Source of the DNA: Bacillota bacterium
GTDB taxonomy: Bacteria > Bacillota > Sulfobacillia > JAJZYS01 > JAJYTV01
Reading direction: 5' to 3'
DNA: 46,173 nt
Assembly: GCA_021847575.1 (NCBI GenBank)
Contig: JAJZQO010000014.1
Span: 1 to 46,173, forward strand
The translations under genes were made by a program, and so were the position numbers. Positions 39,402 through 46,173 of this stretch are shown in pieces (the first letter of the stretch is position 1; every line of letters starts with the position of its first letter). The notes under the pieces were generated by a model. It was not told the origin of the DNA, searched no databases, and saw only the letters and a list, made by a program, of their open reading frames with translations.

Positions 39402-40285
39402 CGGTTGATCTCCTGTTCGAGGCGCCGCAGGTGGTCCAGGCGGTGCTCGAGGGTCGGGTGGGTCTGGAACAGCTCGTAGATCGCGCTCTGTGTCGCCACC
39501 GGCACGATGAAGAGCGCCTGCAGAGTCTCGGCGTGGCGCAGGTCCTTGCGCGGAATGCGGCTGTGCTGTTGCAACTTGACGAGCGCGGACATGAGCTGCG
39601 ACGGCTGTCCTGTCAGGATGGCCGAGCCGCGATCCGCCGCATACTCGCGGTAGCGCGAGAAGGCGCGGATGAGGAAGAACGACACGATCCAGACGATGAA
39701 CGATGCGAGGTAGACGAGCGCCGCGTTGCCGCTGTCCCTGCGGTTGCCCCCGAAGCCGCCCATGGGCATGAACCAGAACGCCATCTGTACGATGTAGGAT
39801 GCGACGGTGGCGAAGAAGCTCGCCATGGTGATCAGCGCCATATCGCGGTTGTGCACGTGTGTGATCTCGTGCGCGAGGACGGCTTCCACCTCGCCGGGCG
39901 TCAGCCGCTGCATGAGTCCTGTCGTCACCGCGACGACGGCGTGGCGCGGCGAGCGCCCCGTGGCGAAGGCGTTCGGCATGTCGGTGCGCATGACGGCGAT
40001 CCTGGGGTTGGGGATGTCCGCCAGCTGGGCGAGCCTCGCCACCATCTGTTCGAGCTCGGGGTCCTCCCCGGGTCGCAGCATCTGGGCGCCCATCGTCGCG
40101 AGGATCAGCTGGTCGGAGAAGTAGTACTGCACCAGCAGCAGACCGCCGGCGAAGACGACCACGCCGAAGAAGCCGACCCCCGCCCGCAGCAGAACCCATA
40201 CGAAAAGGGTGTAGAGCGCAGCCAGCAGCAAAAGCGAGAAGAGCATTCTGACATTCAGACCGACGTCTGGACGAAGCCGCCGCAC
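39398..40285 (-). CDS. htpX: M48 membrane metalloprotease HtpX
   Basis: 295 residues. Two N-terminal helices, the zinc motif VLAHEITHVHNRD (HExxH), two inner helices and REYAADRGSAILTG with the third zinc ligand Glu. HtpX degrades misfolded membrane proteins and works with FtsH. The downstream PspAB makes this a membrane-stress pair. GTG 40285 has GGGAGGGAACGCC upstream. An inverted repeat CACAA-n4-TTGTG (40320-40333) lies just upstream and could overlap its promoter. Confidence 0.95.
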   Translation of the reverse strand: MRRLRPDVGLNVRMLFSLLLLAALYTLFVWVLLRAGVGFFGVVVFAGGLLLVQYYFSDQLILATMGAQMLRPGEDPELEQMVARLAQLADIPNPRIAVMRTDMPNAFATGRSPRHAVVAVTTGLMQRLTPGEVEAVLAHEITHVHNRDMALITMASFFATVASYIVQMAFWFMPMGGFGGNRRDSGNAALVYLASFIVWIVSFFLIRAFSRYREYAADRGSAILTGQPSQLMSALVKLQQHSRIPRKDLRHAETLQALFIVPVATQSAIYELFQTHPTLEHRLDHLRRLEQEINR

Positions 40286-40352
40286 GGCGTTCCCTCCCGC
40301 CCGGGTTCAGTTCTCACGACACAAAGTATTGTGCGCCTTGCGCCTGCCTGCC

Positions 40353-40814
40353 TCAAGACGTGTGTAGACGCCGGCCCTTCGGGTTGTGTCCGAGTGCCAT
40401 GCGCGTGAATTCGTAGAGCGAACGCACCGTCTCCTTAAGGTGGAAAAACTCCTGGTCCGTGACGCCGTCAAGGTAGACGTGCACCGTGGCCTCGGGTCCC
40501 TCGAGCAACGTCGCGGTGAAGCCGTTGCGGCGCAGTGAACCGAGAAAGTGCTCGAGTTCCCTTGAAGCGGGCTCGAACGTGAACACGAGCCTCTGGTCGG
40601 TGCGCACAGCCGGCGTCGCGAGCGGCAGGTCCACCTCGAGCAGCGCCTGGCACTTGATGAGCAACTCCACAACCTTGTCGTCGGCGGCGGCGATCAGGTC
40701 GTCGAGCCGTTCCGGGTGCTCGAAGGGCAGAGGCTGACCGTCTGGCATGAGTCGCACGAGTTCCTGCCACTCCTCGTCGCTCAGGGCCGGTCGCAACCGC
40801 TTGTGCAGGTCCAT
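40353..40814 (-). CDS. Hypothetical protein
   Basis: 153 residues, no family recognised. It is soluble, acidic and mixed helix/strand; RLVFTFEPASRELEHFLGSL, ATVHVYLDGVTDQEFFHLKETVRSLYEF suggest a small alpha/beta domain. ATG 40814 has GAGGTGA 5 bases before it; GTG 40823 is an alternative that would overlap the SWIM gene. It ends 67 bases before htpX and lies just after the SWIM gene, so it may belong to either transcript. Confidence 0.72.
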   Translation of the reverse strand: MDLHKRLRPALSDEEWQELVRLMPDGQPLPFEHPERLDDLIAAADDKVVELLIKCQALLEVDLPLATPAVRTDQRLVFTFEPASRELEHFLGSLRRNGFTATLLEGPEATVHVYLDGVTDQEFFHLKETVRSLYEFTRMALGHNPKGRRLHTS

Positions 40815-40819
40815 CGGCG

Positions 40820-42211
40820 TCACCTCTGTCGCCTCGCATTTCTTCCTCCATTGTGGCCGAACCTGCCCTGCCGGCCTTCAGTCGTGCCCGTGAGCTGCTC
40901 GGCGATCGCCTGTGCCCGGAGTTCGTGCACGCGCGCCCGCCCGGGATCGACGCGGCGCAGTGCCTCGGCCACGAGGCGTTCCGGCAGAGGCGAGCTGCGG
41001 CAGCGGCCGGCGACTTGCAGGGCCTCCTCGAGGTTGTCTTCGGCGAGCAGAAGCTGTGTTTCGAGGAGCGGTCCGTCGGGACGCTGCCTGATGCGCCTGA
41101 GGGTGGCCGCCCGCGATTCCGGCCAGAGGCCCTGGGCCACGGCCGCGCGCCGCGCGGCCAGGAGCTGGGGCGCGCCGCCGGATCGCGCGGCTGCGCGCAG
41201 GCGGAGTCGCACCTGGAGGGTTTTCGGCAGATCGCCCGACGTGGCGATGGCGGACTCGATCGCCTCCGCCTCCTCCGGGGCCATTTGGTCGGCCTCCGTC
41301 AGCAGGCGGACCACCGCCCGGCTCAGGCGCCCCGCGGCGCGCGCAGCGTCCAGATAGGCCGGCAGGGCTCCTCGAAGCGTCGGCAACAGGTCCTCGAGCG
41401 CATGGTACGCCGCGGTAGGCGCCAGGGAGACCGCGTGCGGCGCAAGCCTCGCGAGCGAGGTCAGATCGTTGTCTGCCGTCGCCTGCCACAGGGCACTGAG
41501 CACGAGATGGCGTGAGATGTCAGGCGGCCGAAGCTCCGCGAGCAGTCCGGCGAGCGGCTCGGGCGCCGCGCGCAGCAAGGAGGCCCATTCCGCAGGGGTG
41601 GGCCGATGCTCCGTGAGAGCGGCGGCCAGAAGCGCCTGCATGGCCGCATCGCTCGAGGCCTCCCGCATGGCCCGCAGCAGCAGCGGCAGCCGGTCTGTCG
41701 CAAAGCGCAGGGCGGCGTCCAGCGCGAGAAGGCGCCGGTCGTCCGGCAACGCCCAGATGTCGGCGACGTCCTCCGGTGGCAGGTCCATGGCGCTGACGAA
41801 ATCTACTCCCATGGCGGCGGCGGACAGGGGCGCCCGCGACGGATGCGCGAGGAACCTTTCCACGAGGCGGGCGACGTCGACGACCGGCAGCCTCCGGGCA
41901 TGATACGCCTGGATGACCGCTGCGGCGTGCCGGCAGCGCGGCCGGCCGCAGTCGCAGGCGGACACGGCCGGCAGGTCGAGACCGACCCGCACCCAGTAGT
42001 CGTCGTGCGCGCCCCGCACCCGGCCTGCCAGGGCGCCGCGGTCGCGGCGCAGGTCGAGCACGTGGTCGCCGAGAAGGTAGTCTTCTCCTGCTGCCCAGGC
42101 CCCCGGTGGAAAGGCGGCCTCCCATGCGGAAAGGCCTGGACCGGATAAGTGTTCGATGATGCTGCATCCCCTTCTGCAGGAGTTTGCCGAGATATGTCGG
42201 AAATGCCTCAT
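40820..42211 (-). CDS. SWIM zinc-finger protein
   Basis: 463 residues. The SWIM motif VSACDCGRPRCRHAAAVIQAY (CxC-x4-CxH) lies near residue 85, after a beta-rich stretch (YLLGDHVLDLRRDRGALAGRVRGAHDDYWVRVGLD). The rest is helical and Ala/Leu/Arg-rich, with repeat-like helices. SWIM fingers bind DNA or proteins; bacterial SWIM proteins often sit with SNF2 helicases or nitrilase-like genes, but no helicase is visible here. ATG 42211 has no ribosome site and its first 17 residues look unlike the domain; AAGGGG lies 7 bases before an in-frame ATC (42160), which might be the real start. It is divergent from the nitrilase pair. Confidence 0.8.
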   Translation of the reverse strand: MRHFRHISANSCRRGCSIIEHLSGPGLSAWEAAFPPGAWAAGEDYLLGDHVLDLRRDRGALAGRVRGAHDDYWVRVGLDLPAVSACDCGRPRCRHAAAVIQAYHARRLPVVDVARLVERFLAHPSRAPLSAAAMGVDFVSAMDLPPEDVADIWALPDDRRLLALDAALRFATDRLPLLLRAMREASSDAAMQALLAAALTEHRPTPAEWASLLRAAPEPLAGLLAELRPPDISRHLVLSALWQATADNDLTSLARLAPHAVSLAPTAAYHALEDLLPTLRGALPAYLDAARAAGRLSRAVVRLLTEADQMAPEEAEAIESAIATSGDLPKTLQVRLRLRAAARSGGAPQLLAARRAAVAQGLWPESRAATLRRIRQRPDGPLLETQLLLAEDNLEEALQVAGRCRSSPLPERLVAEALRRVDPGRARVHELRAQAIAEQLTGTTEGRQGRFGHNGGRNARRQR

Positions 42212-42226
42212 GCGGGCTGAAGATTC

Positions 42227-43114
42227 GTGCAAGGAGGGGCAACGCTGGAGCGCGACTTTATCGTAGCGACATTTCGCCTCCCACCGTTCGCCGCGCCCGA
42301 CGCCGCATCCTTTGGCCGCGCGCTGGTGCAGGCGGCGGAGTCTACTGCCCAGCGCACCCCGGCCGACCTCTACCTGTTCCCAGGCCTGCTCGCGCTCGGC
42401 CTCGTCCCGCAGCTCGATCTCGCAGACCCCAAGGCAGTGGCACTCGCGGACGGTTCGCTCAAGGACGCCTACCTTGCCGCGGGCAGCTATGCGGCGCGCA
42501 CGCTCGGAGCTGTCGTCGTGCCGGGCACGATCTACCTTGTGACGCCACAGGACCGCGTCCAGCAATACGCGGCGGTGTTCGATCGCCAAGGCAACCTGGT
42601 CGGTGAGCAACTCCAGACGCACAAGGACGGCACGGTGCAGGCGACGGCGGACGAGATCTCACCGATCGCGGTCGACGCGGGCGTCAAGGTTGGGCTGCTG
42701 CTCGGCCGCGACGCATGGTACCCGGAAGTCAGTCGCATCCTGTCGCTTCAGGGCGCCGACATCCTGTTGGCGCCACTCGCGCCCGGTACACCATATTCGT
42801 CCGAAGAGGCGCTCTGGGGTCTCTGGCAGGAGGTTCAGCAGAACCAGGTCTTCGGCGTCGAGTCGGGGCTGTTCGGCGTGATGGGCGAGCGGGTGTACGC
42901 CGGCCGTGCCGCGATCCTGGCCCCTTGCGAGATGACGGAGGACGAAGCCGGTTTCCTGCCGCGTCCCGGCTACTTTGTCGGAACGGGCGCGCAGGTGGCG
43001 ACGCTGCGCGTCGACGACCTGCAGAAGGTGCGTCGCGACTACCCGCTTCTCCGGCACCTCAACCCCGGGCTCTACCGCAAGTATCTGCCGCTGATATACA
43101 GGAGACAGCCATGA
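42227..43114 (+). CDS. Nitrilase-fold protein lacking catalytic residues
   Basis: 295 residues from GTG 42227. It is a clear paralogue of the next gene (NQVFGVESGLFG vs SQVFGVQGALVG; LNPGLYRKYLPLIY vs LNPALYERYFPRVY). In the carbon-nitrogen hydrolase triad Glu-Lys-Cys, the first Glu is Gly (LFPGL instead of FPE) and the nucleophile Cys is Gly (GLLLGRDAWYPE instead of GxxxCxD); only a Lys (QTHKDG) may remain. It should be inactive. AAGGAGG lies 7 bases before an in-frame CTG at 42245, a better ribosome site than any for GTG 42227. The gene overlaps the active paralogue by 4 bases, suggesting a mixed complex. Confidence 0.85.
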   Translation: MQGGATLERDFIVATFRLPPFAAPDAASFGRALVQAAESTAQRTPADLYLFPGLLALGLVPQLDLADPKAVALADGSLKDAYLAAGSYAARTLGAVVVPGTIYLVTPQDRVQQYAAVFDRQGNLVGEQLQTHKDGTVQATADEISPIAVDAGVKVGLLLGRDAWYPEVSRILSLQGADILLAPLAPGTPYSSEEALWGLWQEVQQNQVFGVESGLFGVMGERVYAGRAAILAPCEMTEDEAGFLPRPGYFVGTGAQVATLRVDDLQKVRRDYPLLRHLNPGLYRKYLPLIYRRQP

Positions 43115-44169
43115 ATCTGCGCGACATCACCCTCCAATTCATGTTGCGCATGCGCTCGCGCCCGGCGCGCGTCGTGCGCCGCCTGCAGCGCCGCGGCTTC
43201 CGCCACAGAGTGCGCACCCCCGAAGTGGGGGTCGTGCGGGCGGCCGCCGTCCAGCTCGAATGGCGCCTCTGCGAGACGGCCGAGGAGTTTGCCGACCTCG
43301 TCTATGACAACGTCCGCGAGGCGGTGGCCCAGGGGGCGGAACTGGTCGCGTTCCCGGAGGACACCGCGACGCTGCTCGTCGGGGTCATGCCGGGCCTCGG
43401 CCCCATGCTGCGCAACCTGACGGTCGACGAGGCCGTGCGCCAGATCGGCGAGGACGTTCAGGTCGCGGAACTCTTCCGCCTGATGGGTGGGGCGACGCGG
43501 CGCATCTACGAGACAACCTTTGCGACGCTGGCGCGGGGCTACGGCGTCCACATCGCCGCGGGCTCCGCCCTGCTGCCGTTGCCGGACCAGCGCGTGCTCA
43601 ACGTCGGCCACCTGTTCACTCCGGAGGGCCGCATACTGCGCCAGGCCAAGTGCCACCTCATCCCGCTCGAGGAGGAGTGGGGCCTGACGGCCGGAGAGGA
43701 TCTCGAGGTCTTCGACACGGGCATCGGCCGCATCGGCCTGCCCGTGTGCATGGACGCCACATTCTTCGAAACCTTCCGCATCCTGCGCCAGCTCGGCGCG
43801 GAGATCGTCGTCCTGCCTATGGCGGACCCCGAGTACCCCTACAGCCCGTGGAAGGCCCTGCGCGGCATCTGGCCACGCGTTCAGGAGTCGCAGGTCTTCG
43901 GCGTGCAGGGAGCGCTCGTCGGCGAGGCGCTCGGCATGCGGCTCACCGGCCATGCCGGCATCTACGCCCCGCTTGCCCTCACCGAGCGCGGGGACGGCAG
44001 GCTTGCGGTTTCGGAACGCCCCGAGGGTGAGGCGCTGGTTGTCGCCGACCTGGATGTGGCCGCCCTGCGCCGATTGCGCGAGGAGCAGCCGCTGCAGCTG
44101 AATCCCGCGCTTTACGAGCGATACTTCCCGCGCGTCTACTCCGGCTTCTGGCGGGGTGGCTCGCATTGA
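43111..44169 (+). CDS. Carbon-nitrogen hydrolase (nitrilase superfamily)
   Basis: 352 residues. The catalytic triad is intact: Glu in VAFPEDTA, Lys in QAKCHLIPLEEEWGL and Cys in IGLPVCMDATFFET. An N-terminal extension of about 40 Arg-rich residues (LRMRSRPARVVRRLQRRGFRHR) precedes the domain. The superfamily cleaves amide or nitrile bonds or transfers amides; the substrate cannot be named. ATG 43111 has GGAGACAGCC upstream and overlaps the pseudo-nitrilase stop by 4 bases (ATGA); the hotdog gene in turn overlaps its stop. Confidence 0.9.
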   Translation: MNLRDITLQFMLRMRSRPARVVRRLQRRGFRHRVRTPEVGVVRAAAVQLEWRLCETAEEFADLVYDNVREAVAQGAELVAFPEDTATLLVGVMPGLGPMLRNLTVDEAVRQIGEDVQVAELFRLMGGATRRIYETTFATLARGYGVHIAAGSALLPLPDQRVLNVGHLFTPEGRILRQAKCHLIPLEEEWGLTAGEDLEVFDTGIGRIGLPVCMDATFFETFRILRQLGAEIVVLPMADPEYPYSPWKALRGIWPRVQESQVFGVQGALVGEALGMRLTGHAGIYAPLALTERGDGRLAVSERPEGEALVVADLDVAALRRLREEQPLQLNPALYERYFPRVYSGFWRGGSH

Positions 44170-44594
44170 GCGGGCAGACCACGTGGCGCGACGACGGACG
44201 CTGCCTGGTCTGCGGCCCCGAGAACGAGCACGGGCTGCACCTGAGCTTCGTGCCGGCACCGCAGGGCGCCAGTGCCGAGGGCGTCGTGCCCGACCACCTG
44301 CAGGGCTTCGCGCGGCGCAGCCATGGCGGCATCGTCTGCGCCATCCTCGACGAGGCGATGTACTATGCCGTGGCGATGCAGGGGATGCCAGGCGTGGCGA
44401 CGGGCGAGATCTCGGTGCGCTACCGCCGTCCCCTGCCGACAGGCGAGCCGTTCCGCGTGGACGCGCAGTGCACGCGCCTGACCGGGCGCTTCGCCAAGAC
44501 CGAAGCCACGCTCCGCTGCGGCGGCGAGATCGTCGCGCAGGCGTCAGGGACCTTCCTTCGCGTTCCGTCGGACATGGAGATCAAGGGGGATTAG
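44166..44594 (+). CDS. Hotdog-fold thioesterase (PaaI-like)
   Basis: 142 residues. RCLVCGPENEHGLHL at the start and HGGIVCAILDEAMYYA (central helix with the catalytic Asp or Glu) followed by TGEISVRYRRPLPTGEPF are typical of the 4HBT/PaaI type. Such enzymes hydrolyse acyl-CoA or related thioesters. TTG 44166 overlaps the nitrilase stop by 4 bases and has GGGGTGG upstream. The CxVCG start motif is shared by a subfamily often annotated as thioesterase of unknown substrate. Confidence 0.85.
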   Translation: MSGQTTWRDDGRCLVCGPENEHGLHLSFVPAPQGASAEGVVPDHLQGFARRSHGGIVCAILDEAMYYAVAMQGMPGVATGEISVRYRRPLPTGEPFRVDAQCTRLTGRFAKTEATLRCGGEIVAQASGTFLRVPSDMEIKGD

Positions 44595-44600
44595 CCCGAA

Positions 44601-45155
44601 TTGGAGAAGACGCGCGCCGAGGCCTTCGCGCTGCTCGGCGAGTACACGAAATCGCCACAACTGATCAAGCACGCGCTTGCCGTTGAGGCGTCGATGCGCC
44701 ACTACGCCGGTCTCAGGGGCGGGGATGCGGAGTACTGGGGCATCACAGGGCTCTTGCACGACATGGACTACGAGATCTACCAGAGCCTTGACGACCACCC
44801 GTACAAGGGCGTCGAGATCCTGCGCCGCGAGGGGTACCCGGAGGACATGCTGCAAGCCATCCTTGGCCACGGCAACCACACGGGCGTCGCCCGCACGACC
44901 GACATGGCGAAGACCCTCTTTGCGGTGGACGAGCTGTCTGGTCTCGTTGTGGCGGTTGCGCTCGTCAGGCCAGACCGGCTCGACGGGCTCGAGGCGAAGT
45001 CTGTGCGCAAGAAGATGAAGGACAAGGCGTTTGCGCGCGGCGTGAACCGGGAGGATATCGTGCAGGGGGCGGAGGAGCTCGGTGTGCCGCTCGACGAGCA
45101 CATCCAGAACGTCATCACCGCCCTGCAGAAGGCGAAGGACGACCTCGACCTCTGA
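44601..45155 (+). CDS. HD-domain hydrolase (COG2316-like)
   Basis: 184 residues. LIKHALAVEASMRHYA and GITGLLHDMDYEIY provide the metal-binding H...HD pair, and ILGHGNHTG adds a His cluster. KSVRKKMKDKAFARGVNREDIVQGAEELGVPLDEHI at the end is typical of the 'predicted HD superfamily hydrolase' group found widely in Bacillota. TTG 44601 follows AAGGGGGA at 10 bases. It comes 6 bases after the hotdog gene. Substrate unknown. Confidence 0.85.
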   Translation: MEKTRAEAFALLGEYTKSPQLIKHALAVEASMRHYAGLRGGDAEYWGITGLLHDMDYEIYQSLDDHPYKGVEILRREGYPEDMLQAILGHGNHTGVARTTDMAKTLFAVDELSGLVVAVALVRPDRLDGLEAKSVRKKMKDKAFARGVNREDIVQGAEELGVPLDEHIQNVITALQKAKDDLDL

Positions 45156-45209
45156 GACCATCCCGAGAAAACCGTTTTGGACAACACCGTATCGTACACC
45201 ATCTGGTAG

Positions 45210-46052
45210 TTGACAAACGGAGTCCCGGGAGGCGAAGACCTGTCCCGCCGCGAGGCGAGGATAGAGAAATTCTACGACCGGTACGGCCCTGCGCGCGAGT
45301 GGGGACGTTTCGAGACGCCGATCGGCCAGGTGCGGCTTGCGGTCATCACCGAGTTCCTGCGGCGCTGGGGACTGCCGGCGGGAAGGGTGCTCGACGTCGG
45401 GAGCGGGCCCGGCCGGTTCGCGCTCTGGCTCGCGCGCCAGGGCGCCCGCGTGACGCTTCTCGACATCTCCGCGGCGATGCTCGGCGCCGCCAGGGAGCGG
45501 TTCGCCCTGCACGAACTCACGGCGGACGGCTACCTGCATCAGAGCCTCTTCGATCTTGCCGGCAACGGTCTTGCCCCGTTCGATCTGGTGCTGGTGCTCG
45601 GCGGCGCGCTGAACTACTACCCGGACGAGATGGAGGCGGCACTCAGGCTGTTGCGGGGTCTGCTGAAACCTGGCGGCCGCATCGTCGGCAGCGTCATGAG
45701 CACCGTCGGCGCTCTCGCGCAGTCGCTCGGCGTCGGCTGGCTGCCGGAGCCGGAGATTACGGGCGAGGAGCTGCTCGCCGTGTACCGCAGCGGCATGCTG
45801 ACGGACCGCTTCTCGGAACATCGCGCAAAGATGCTGCACGCCGAGGAGCTTAGGGCCGTGCTCAAGCGAAGCGGTCTGCAGGCGCTGGACCTCTCCGCGA
45901 CCAACTGCCTGCTCTCGCTGCCGAAGCCGCAACTCGAGGCGCTCGCCGCCCGACCGGAGGTCTACAGCGCCTTGCTCAAGGCCGAGTTCGACGCCTGCAG
46001 GCGCAATCCCGACGCGGGAGGGCATATTCTCTTCGCGGCTACCGGGACCTGA
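45210..46052 (+). CDS. SAM-dependent methyltransferase
   Basis: 280 residues from TTG 45210. Class I fold: VLDVGSGPGRFALWLARQGARVTLLDIS is motif I and the acidic loop, FDLVLVLGGALNYYPD is motif II, LLKPGGRIVGSV is motif III. The N-terminal YDRYGPAREWGRFETPIGQVRL is typical of small-molecule methyltransferases. TTG 45210 has no ribosome site; GGGAGG lies 7 bases before an in-frame CTG at 45240 and may mark the real start, which would remove 10 residues. It is the last gene before the terminator; a 54-base spacer separates it from the HD gene. Confidence 0.87.
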   Translation: MTNGVPGGEDLSRREARIEKFYDRYGPAREWGRFETPIGQVRLAVITEFLRRWGLPAGRVLDVGSGPGRFALWLARQGARVTLLDISAAMLGAARERFALHELTADGYLHQSLFDLAGNGLAPFDLVLVLGGALNYYPDEMEAALRLLRGLLKPGGRIVGSVMSTVGALAQSLGVGWLPEPEITGEELLAVYRSGMLTDRFSEHRAKMLHAEELRAVLKRSGLQALDLSATNCLLSLPKPQLEALAARPEVYSALLKAEFDACRRNPDAGGHILFAATGT

Positions 46053-46084
46053 GTGAGCGGAGGGGCATCCCGGCAATAAGACAG

Positions 46085-46119
46085 GACGGCGGACCACCTT
46101 GCGGTGGTCCGCCGTCTTT
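46085..46119 (+). terminator. Rho-independent terminator after the methyltransferase gene
   Basis: A perfect 14-base stem (46085-46098 with 46103-46116, loop TTGC) followed by TTT and preceded by A-rich sequence on the other side. It can also serve the minus strand. Confidence 0.85.
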
Positions 46120-46131
46120 GCCAGAAGGTCT

Positions 46132-46173
46132 TTAGCTCGCGTTTGCGTTCGGGTCTCCGGACTCCTGCGGCAA
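46132..46173 (-). CDS. Possible C-terminal end of a minus-strand gene
   Basis: An open frame from the window edge to TAA (46134-46132) encodes LPQESGDPNANAS, a plausible disordered tail. Its place just after a bidirectional-looking terminator fits a convergent gene, but 13 residues do not allow identification. Confidence 0.3.
   Translation of the reverse strand: MPQESGDPNANAS

Noticed and set aside
45210-45215. Perfect TTGACA -35 box before the methyltransferase gene
   Set aside because: No acceptable -10 box 16-18 bases downstream (CGAAGA).
1-46173. tRNA, rRNA, CRISPR arrays, insertion sequences, prophage genes
   Set aside because: Looked for on both strands by eye; no cloverleaf, repeat-spacer pattern, transposase or phage gene was recognised.

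Overview
The window is 46 kb of very GC-rich DNA (roughly two-thirds G+C by eye) packed with genes. Start regions carry strong Shine-Dalgarno sequences (AAGGAGG, GGAGGT), many genes start with GTG or TTG, and neighbours often overlap by 4 bases. Several gene families are typical of Gram-positive, Bacillota-like bacteria: two 3D-domain wall proteins, lipoprotein signals, a caa3 oxidase operon with a DUF420/CtaM gene, a YtrA-type GntR/ABC operon and a BmrCD-like ABC pair. PspAA and PspAB are commoner in Actinobacteria. The best guess is an aerobic, high-GC, deep-branching Bacillota relative; another monoderm phylum (Chloroflexota, Actinomycetota) cannot be excluded from one window.

Layout. 1-3.9 kb (minus): heterodimeric ABC exporter, one half cut by the window edge. 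4-6.1 kb (plus): a redoxin, a terminator, a long leader and an MFS exporter. 6.2-9.6 kb (plus): a tightly overlapping operon of two thymidylate-kinase-like proteins, an HD hydrolase and a Ppx/GppA phosphatase. 9.8-11.2 kb (plus): two paralogous 3D-domain proteins, each with its own promoter. 11.3-13.3 kb (minus): histidine phosphatase, SprT-like protein and polyphosphate kinase 2. 13.4-14.8 kb: B3/4-domain protein facing a lipoprotein. 15-21.2 kb (minus): ctaC-D-E-F-B-M-A, a complete caa3 oxidase with heme A synthesis. 21.5-23.4 kb: a MinD/Mrp-like protein overlapping iadA tail to tail. 23.5-24.5 kb: pspA-pspAA. 24.7-31.2 kb: two HD-GYP paralogues (one degenerate) flanking an MFS remnant and a YtrA-type ABC operon. 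31.2-38.7 kb (minus): a surface glycan or glycolipid cluster built around a UDP-sulfoquinovose synthase. 38.8-42.2 kb (minus): htpX-pspAB, a hypothetical gene and a SWIM zinc-finger protein. 42.2-46.1 kb (plus): two nitrilase paralogues (one lacking catalytic residues), a hotdog thioesterase, an HD hydrolase and a methyltransferase.

Themes. Enzyme plus degenerate-paralogue pairs recur: nitrilases, HD-GYP proteins, TMK-like kinases with a Walker A Lys-to-Arg change, and Ppx with a decayed HD domain beside a separate intact HD protein. Polyphosphate and nucleotide metabolism (Ppx operon, PPK2) sits on both sides of the 3D genes. The membrane-stress system is split in two loci (pspA-pspAA and htpX-pspAB). 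The cta promoter carries a motif found three times between ctaC and the divergent MinD-like gene. Several genes have a good Shine-Dalgarno placed before an ACG, CTG or ATC codon rather than before ATG, GTG or TTG.

No rRNA, tRNA, CRISPR array, insertion sequence or prophage was recognised.
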